DNA from: an uncultured Lachnospiraceae bacterium
Lineage (GTDB): Bacteria > Bacillota > Clostridia > Lachnospirales > Lachnospiraceae
Length of the DNA stretch: 64,000 bases
Assembly (NCBI GenBank): GCA_947630925.1
Contig: CANRJM010000007.1
Span: 27,926-91,925 of the forward strand
Reading direction: 5' to 3'
Part shown: positions 60,053-64,000 of the stretch, piece after piece
Position numbering within the stretch: the stretch's first letter is position 1
Layout of the letters: every line of letters starts with the position of its first letter
Notes under the pieces: generated by a model
Seen by the model: the letters and a program-made list of their open reading frames with translations, nothing else
Database searches by the model: none
What the model was told of the DNA's origin: nothing
Program-made: the position numbers and the translations under genes

Positions 60053-61427
60053 GTTTTTCCTCCTCCCTGCAATTTAACACATACATTCCCTGTATGATAC
60101 AAAACAAAATAATCGTACTGATGACGGAACTTCCACCATAACTAACCAATGGGAGGGTTACACCTGTGGAAGGAATAAATCTTGTTACGCCTCCAATTGT
60201 CAAAAACACCTGAAAAATATACTCGATTGCCAATCCCAAAGCAGTTAATTTATAAAAACGGCGTTTCATTTTGAGGGCAATATTGACAAACATCACAAAA
60301 CAACTGACCTCTACCAGAATCAAACAAATAGCAAAAAACGCCCCTAATTCTTCACTGATTGCCGAAAAAATGAAATCGCTTTCCGCTACCGGTATATTGG
60401 AAGGCAATCCCTCGCCGAGTCCCATGCCAAACCAACCGCCTGTCCCAATTGCAAACAAGGATTGGGCAATCTGATATCCGGCGGTATCAATCGTCCCCCA
60501 GGGATCTTTCCAGGCAATGACACGCGTTTGGACATGGGTAAACAGTTGATAAGCAACCACAGCCGCCAACGCACCCGCTCCAAGCCCCAGTCCAAGATAT
60601 ACCGCTTTCTGGCTTGCAACATATAAAATTGCAAGAAAAGTGATATAAAAAATCAGCGCCGCGCCTAAATCCTTTTCCAAAACAAGGATCAGGATATGTA
60701 TGCCTGCCAGCCCTGCCACCTTGACAACATCCAAAAATTCTGTGGATTCCGCTAACATCGCCGCCACAAAAAACACATAGATAATTTTGACAAATTCCGA
60801 AGGCTGCATGGCAAAGCTGCCGATAATAATCCAGTTTCTTGCGCCGTATACGGACTTCCCGATAACAAAAACCAATGCTAACATCACAATCCCGGCAAGA
60901 ACATAGACTTTGCCAAAGCGATCAAAATATGCAAACCGTTCAATCAAAAAAGGAATAAATAAGCCCGCAATACAGATTCCCAATGCAAAAACCAACTGTT
61001 TGACCATATTATCCTGTTTTAATCTGCCAATCATAACAAAACCAATCATCAGCAGCATCAGCATATTATTTAAAACAATTTTGGAAGCATTCCGATAGAC
61101 GTAGATGTACGCCTTATTTACGAATACCAGAAAAATAAGCTGTGCCAGATAAAACAAAATCATTTTAACATCCAGACTGTTTAGAAATAAAACCAGCGAA
61201 CAAATAAAATGAATCGTATACATAATCTTATTCTGCCGTTTATATATTTTCTCTTTCTTTTCCGGATTTTTCCCTATAAATACGCTGAAACAGTGCCATG
61301 TATAAATGGCAAAGAGAAGAATAATAATATATTTTGATGATTCTACAAGGATAGAATGAACAACGCCTATAACATTCATATCGCCAAACATATCGACCAG
61401 TCTTTGCGCCGCTTCCTTTTTGTCCAT
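60015..61427 (-). CDS. FtsW/RodA/SpoVE-family peptidoglycan polymerase
   Basis: SEDS glycosyltransferase that polymerises lipid II with its PBP partner. The 470-residue protein has about ten or eleven spans. Typical signatures are GARNWI and MQPSEFVKI (about 200-218), LVLEKDLGAALIFY (about 250), the IPVAESDFIFSAISEELG segment (starts IPVAESDFIF, about 340-357) and the C-terminal GVTLPLVSYGGSS (about 428-440). GGAGG precedes ATG 61427. It is longer than RodA by an N-terminal extension with extra spans. It overlaps the PBP gene by 38 bases. FtsW versus RodA cannot be decided here. Confidence 0.92.
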   Translation of the reverse strand: MDKKEAAQRLVDMFGDMNVIGVVHSILVESSKYIIILLFAIYTWHCFSVFIGKNPEKKEKIYKRQNKIMYTIHFICSLVLFLNSLDVKMILFYLAQLIFLVFVNKAYIYVYRNASKIVLNNMLMLLMIGFVMIGRLKQDNMVKQLVFALGICIAGLFIPFLIERFAYFDRFGKVYVLAGIVMLALVFVIGKSVYGARNWIIIGSFAMQPSEFVKIIYVFFVAAMLAESTEFLDVVKVAGLAGIHILILVLEKDLGAALIFYITFLAILYVASQKAVYLGLGLGAGALAAVVAYQLFTHVQTRVIAWKDPWGTIDTAGYQIAQSLFAIGTGGWFGMGLGEGLPSNIPVAESDFIFSAISEELGAFFAICLILVEVSCFVMFVNIALKMKRRFYKLTALGLAIEYIFQVFLTIGGVTRFIPSTGVTLPLVSYGGSSVISTIILFCIIQGMYVLNCREEEKLESRPKKQKAER

Positions 61428-61465
61428 ATTCAGCCTCCATTTCCACAAAGCAAATCATTTTTTCC

Positions 61466-63895
61466 TCACTCTACGCCATGCTCAAAATGACCGGATTGCA
61501 CTTTTGCCGATGGATTCCCCCGTAACACCTGCAACACTTCCTTTTCATTTTCTGTCGTAAAGCAATACCGCAGGGCAACTTTGGAAAATCTCTGATCCTG
61601 ACAAACTTTTTTTGCCAAAAAAACAGGCTCCTCCTGATAAATGATATTATAACAATATTTACAACAGTTGACAGCAAGAAACCGTCTCCCTTTCCGATCC
61701 TGAAAATAAATGTTTTTATTCTGCCTGTTGGGCATTTCCCTGACACAGCCTTTTGTATCGGCGCCAATGCACTGCGCTGATACCATCAGCGGAACTCTTC
61801 CATAAATCTGCATCTCCGCATGAGATAAAAAAGGCAATGCTGCCAGCTCGTTTCCGGTTGCTTCCAAAGGCAGCGTAACCTGAGTAATACCCTGCTCCCT
61901 CCAAAAACAATAGGCTTCCTGATTCATGACATACATATTCTGATCCAGTATGATCTGATCTGCCGTTACTTTCCCTACGGTTGTTAAAAAGACCAGGCTT
62001 TCCATATTTTTTATAAGATAGCCATCCCAAAGGCAATGGAGAAATCCGTCCTCTCTCTTCCATTCCTCTTCATAGCGTTCCCAAATCCCTATGCGGAAAA
62101 CCGCCGGAAAGACAAGATATGCTTTCTTACCGTATGCCTTAATCTGCCGATATGCCTCTCTTAACTCCTGCCTGTCCATCTGCTCCGTCTGTAGATAAAT
62201 CCCGGATACCATCCCCGACTGCAGGACAGCAGATAATTGTTCCTGATTTACCACAACGGCAGTAATGCTCCTGTTCTCCCTCTGTACGGAGACATCCATG
62301 CGGTCATTTCCCGGCTCTATGGTATCCGAACGGAAGAAAGCGCCGGTTATATTCTGCGCCAACAATTCCAACGCCTGCCGGCGCATTTTTTTTAAGACTC
62401 CGTTTGGAAGAAAAGGCTCTCCTTCCAGTACGAGTTCTAAGTCCTGAAAATAAAAATCAGTCCCGCCAGTCTGCCGCAGTACTTTTTCAACGGATGCCGC
62501 AGCCGCTTTCTGTTTCTCCGCCTTCTGACAAACCGGACCGCTGCAGGTCACTTTGAATCCTTCGCGGCTTACCTGAAGCGTTGCCGGCTTTCCCGGTTCT
62601 GCAGTCAGCCTACCGCTTACCGGTAATGGTATCCTGCCTTCTAAATATGCTTCCCGGATTTTTTTCAACAGTGCAGCATCTTTTGTACGGTATACCATAT
62701 CTCCAGCCGAAATGCCGCTTCCCTTCTGATAACGTGCCATCACCTTACTTTGAGGCCTGTAATCCCTTCCCAAAGTATATTCATAAGAAGGACGCTGGTA
62801 TCTGTCACGAAACTCAACAACATCCTGTTCCGACAGCGCCTCTTTTGCCCGATAAACTGCCATATTCCCACTTACCGATAATACCTTCCCGACACAGACT
62901 CCCCCATGCTTAGGACGCATCTGTGCAAGCATCTGTCCTTTTTGTTTCGGCTTCCGCTCCTCCGGCAGGCCGCGATTTCCTTCCAGATATCCCTGGGTAA
63001 ACCCCTCCCTGTTATATAATTCTGCTAACTGACGCATATCCTCTTTCCACTCATCCAAATGGCTGTTTAAGTAAGTCCGGTACGCCTCTTTTCCCATGGA
63101 AAAATAAAAATCCACATATTTCCGGTAGATTGCCGTGACAAACGCAGTATATTCCGGCCTCTTCATACGCCCTTCTATTTTAAAGGAATCCACTCCTGCT
63201 TCTACTAACTCCGGAAGATAGGGAAGATTACATAATTCCTTCGGACTAAGCAGATAATCTCCATTTTCGTGATGTTTTCCTTCTATAAAATAAGGCTGCC
63301 TGCACGGTTGCGCACATCTCCCACGGTTTCCGCTCCTGCCGCCAAGCATACTGCTAAAAAGGCACTGTCCGGAGTAACAATAGCATAAAGCTCCATGCAC
63401 AAAAACCTCTAACTCTGCTTCCGTTTCGTGCCGCATCCGGCGAAGTTCGTCCAAAGACAGTTCTCTTGCGGGTACAATCCGGCTGACATGATATTGTTCC
63501 AACAGACGTACCGCCTTTCCCTGCGTCAATGTCATCTGCGTACTGGCATGAACCGGCAGCGACGGAAAATGCCTGCTGATAAAACGAAGCGCCCCTACAT
63601 CCTGTACAATGACAGCATCCAAACCGGCTTCATAATATGGTTTCAGATAGGAAAATAATGATTCATTTAATTCCCGGTTCTTTAAAAGCGTATTCACCGT
63701 TAAATAGAATCGAACATGATGAAGATGACAATATGCAATAGCCTCCAAAAGTTCATCGCGCTCCGGATTATCCGCATATGCCCTCGCTCCAAACCGTTTA
63801 CCACCGATATAGACAGCGTCGCATCCTGCAGCAACTGCTGCCTTAAGCCCCTGCAGGGAACCTGCCGGCGCCAGTATCTCCGGTTTTTTCCTCAT
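61466..63895 (-). CDS. U32 peptidase-family protein with DUF3656 region
   Basis: The U32 family includes RlhA/TrhP-type RNA hydroxylation enzymes and proteins called collagenase-like. The 809-residue protein starts MRKKPEILAPAGSLQGLKAAVAAG (first part MRKKPEILAPAGSL), has ASTQMTLTQ, EVFVHGALCYCYSGQCLFSS (starts EVFVHGALCYCYSG, about 165-184), the RGRCAQPCRQPY Cys cluster (about 192-203), SFKIEGRMKRPEY and a middle DUF3656-like region (about 370-560). A Cys pair (CCKYC) lies near the C-terminus. ATG 63895 has GGAG before it. The function is not certain. Confidence 0.88.
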   Translation of the reverse strand: MRKKPEILAPAGSLQGLKAAVAAGCDAVYIGGKRFGARAYADNPERDELLEAIAYCHLHHVRFYLTVNTLLKNRELNESLFSYLKPYYEAGLDAVIVQDVGALRFISRHFPSLPVHASTQMTLTQGKAVRLLEQYHVSRIVPARELSLDELRRMRHETEAELEVFVHGALCYCYSGQCLFSSMLGGRSGNRGRCAQPCRQPYFIEGKHHENGDYLLSPKELCNLPYLPELVEAGVDSFKIEGRMKRPEYTAFVTAIYRKYVDFYFSMGKEAYRTYLNSHLDEWKEDMRQLAELYNREGFTQGYLEGNRGLPEERKPKQKGQMLAQMRPKHGGVCVGKVLSVSGNMAVYRAKEALSEQDVVEFRDRYQRPSYEYTLGRDYRPQSKVMARYQKGSGISAGDMVYRTKDAALLKKIREAYLEGRIPLPVSGRLTAEPGKPATLQVSREGFKVTCSGPVCQKAEKQKAAAASVEKVLRQTGGTDFYFQDLELVLEGEPFLPNGVLKKMRRQALELLAQNITGAFFRSDTIEPGNDRMDVSVQRENRSITAVVVNQEQLSAVLQSGMVSGIYLQTEQMDRQELREAYRQIKAYGKKAYLVFPAVFRIGIWERYEEEWKREDGFLHCLWDGYLIKNMESLVFLTTVGKVTADQIILDQNMYVMNQEAYCFWREQGITQVTLPLEATGNELAALPFLSHAEMQIYGRVPLMVSAQCIGADTKGCVREMPNRQNKNIYFQDRKGRRFLAVNCCKYCYNIIYQEEPVFLAKKVCQDQRFSKVALRYCFTTENEKEVLQVLRGNPSAKVQSGHFEHGVE

Positions 63896-63926
63896 ACTAA
63901 TCTCCATCCTTGCCTTGTTTTTACAT

Positions 63927-64000
63927 AATCGAGTAGGAGGAATTTCTCTTAAATGAGAAATTCCGACCTCTCACACCACCGTGCGTACCGTTCGGTACAC
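63927..64000 (-). mobile_element. 3' end of a probable group II intron (domains V-VI), cut by the window edge
   Basis: On the minus strand from the edge: a domain-V-like hairpin (GTACC-GAAC-GGTAC with a GC bulge and CACGGTGGTG), then GAGAGGTCGG, then a 10-bp stem GGAATTTCTC (63955-63964 on the complement) / GAGAAATTCC (63939-63948) as domain VI, ending near CTACTCGATT. These are hallmark 3' sequences of clostridial group II introns. The reverse-transcriptase gene would lie beyond the window. It sits about 30-40 bases upstream of the U32 gene. Confidence 0.65.

Noticed and set aside
59375..60097. Plus-strand frame with Pro/Ala repeats (PAIPAVS)
   Set aside because: It is the antisense of the PBP repeat tail and transpeptidase region; the period of 36 keeps every frame open.

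Overview
This 64-kb window is chromosomal DNA from a low-to-mid GC Firmicute, most likely a motile, spore-forming member of the Clostridia close to Lachnospiraceae. The basis is gene content and order: a Clostridia-type fatty-acid operon (fabH-acpP-fabD-fabG-fabF-accB-fabZ-accC-accD-accA), mreB/mbl-flhO-flhP-rod-binding protein, comFC next to the flagellar zinc-ribbon gene yvyF, tgt-yajC near a fused secDF, sporulation genes spoIIM and spmA, and strong AGGAGG ribosome sites with SigA-like TTGACA/TATAAT promoters. The species cannot be named from the sequence alone.

Layout. 0-7 kb: surface-sugar genes (galE, a membrane glycosyltransferase, rfbA, rfbB), a C-terminally shortened oligopeptide-binding-like protein, and spoIIM. 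7-15 kb: DNA metabolism (coaE, polA, sbcC, sbcD). 15-20 kb: tRNA-Leu(CAA), azlCD, an NlpC/P60 cell-wall hydrolase, ridA and cvfB. 19.7-28.3 kb: the fatty-acid operon, which has no enoyl-ACP reductase gene. 28.4-36.1 kb: a response regulator/CheX-like pair, yvyF, comFC and recD2, then the flagellar rod and mreB cluster. 36-41.7 kb: two unrecognised proteins, recJ, prmA and a Na/Pi-type transporter. 42-49 kb: secDF, a polysaccharide deacetylase, a TIGR04086-like membrane protein, a PHP phosphoesterase, yajC, tgt and a DUF1700 protein. 49-57.7 kb: fba, a lone trpF, pepD, an aminotransferase, spmA, an XRE regulator, a ZIP transporter, hpf and an orphan cheY. 57.8-63.9 kb: a NUDIX hydrolase, a class B penicillin-binding protein with a tandem-repeat tail, an FtsW/RodA protein and a U32 peptidase-family protein. 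The last ~75 bases look like the 3' end of a group II intron entering from beyond the window.

Most of the window is housekeeping DNA. No prophage, IS element, CRISPR array or rRNA gene was seen. The points most worth a second look are: a 36-bp tandem repeat coding an Arg/Gly/Asn-rich tail on the penicillin-binding protein; an 18-bp perfect hairpin in the first codons of the deacetylase; a run of four hairpins between comFC and yvyF; hairpins where fabK usually lies in the fatty-acid operon; matching SigE-like promoters before spoIIM and spmA; the binding-protein gene whose 3' end falls inside the rfb terminator; and the group II intron edge. I saw no clear case of a wholly new multi-gene system.
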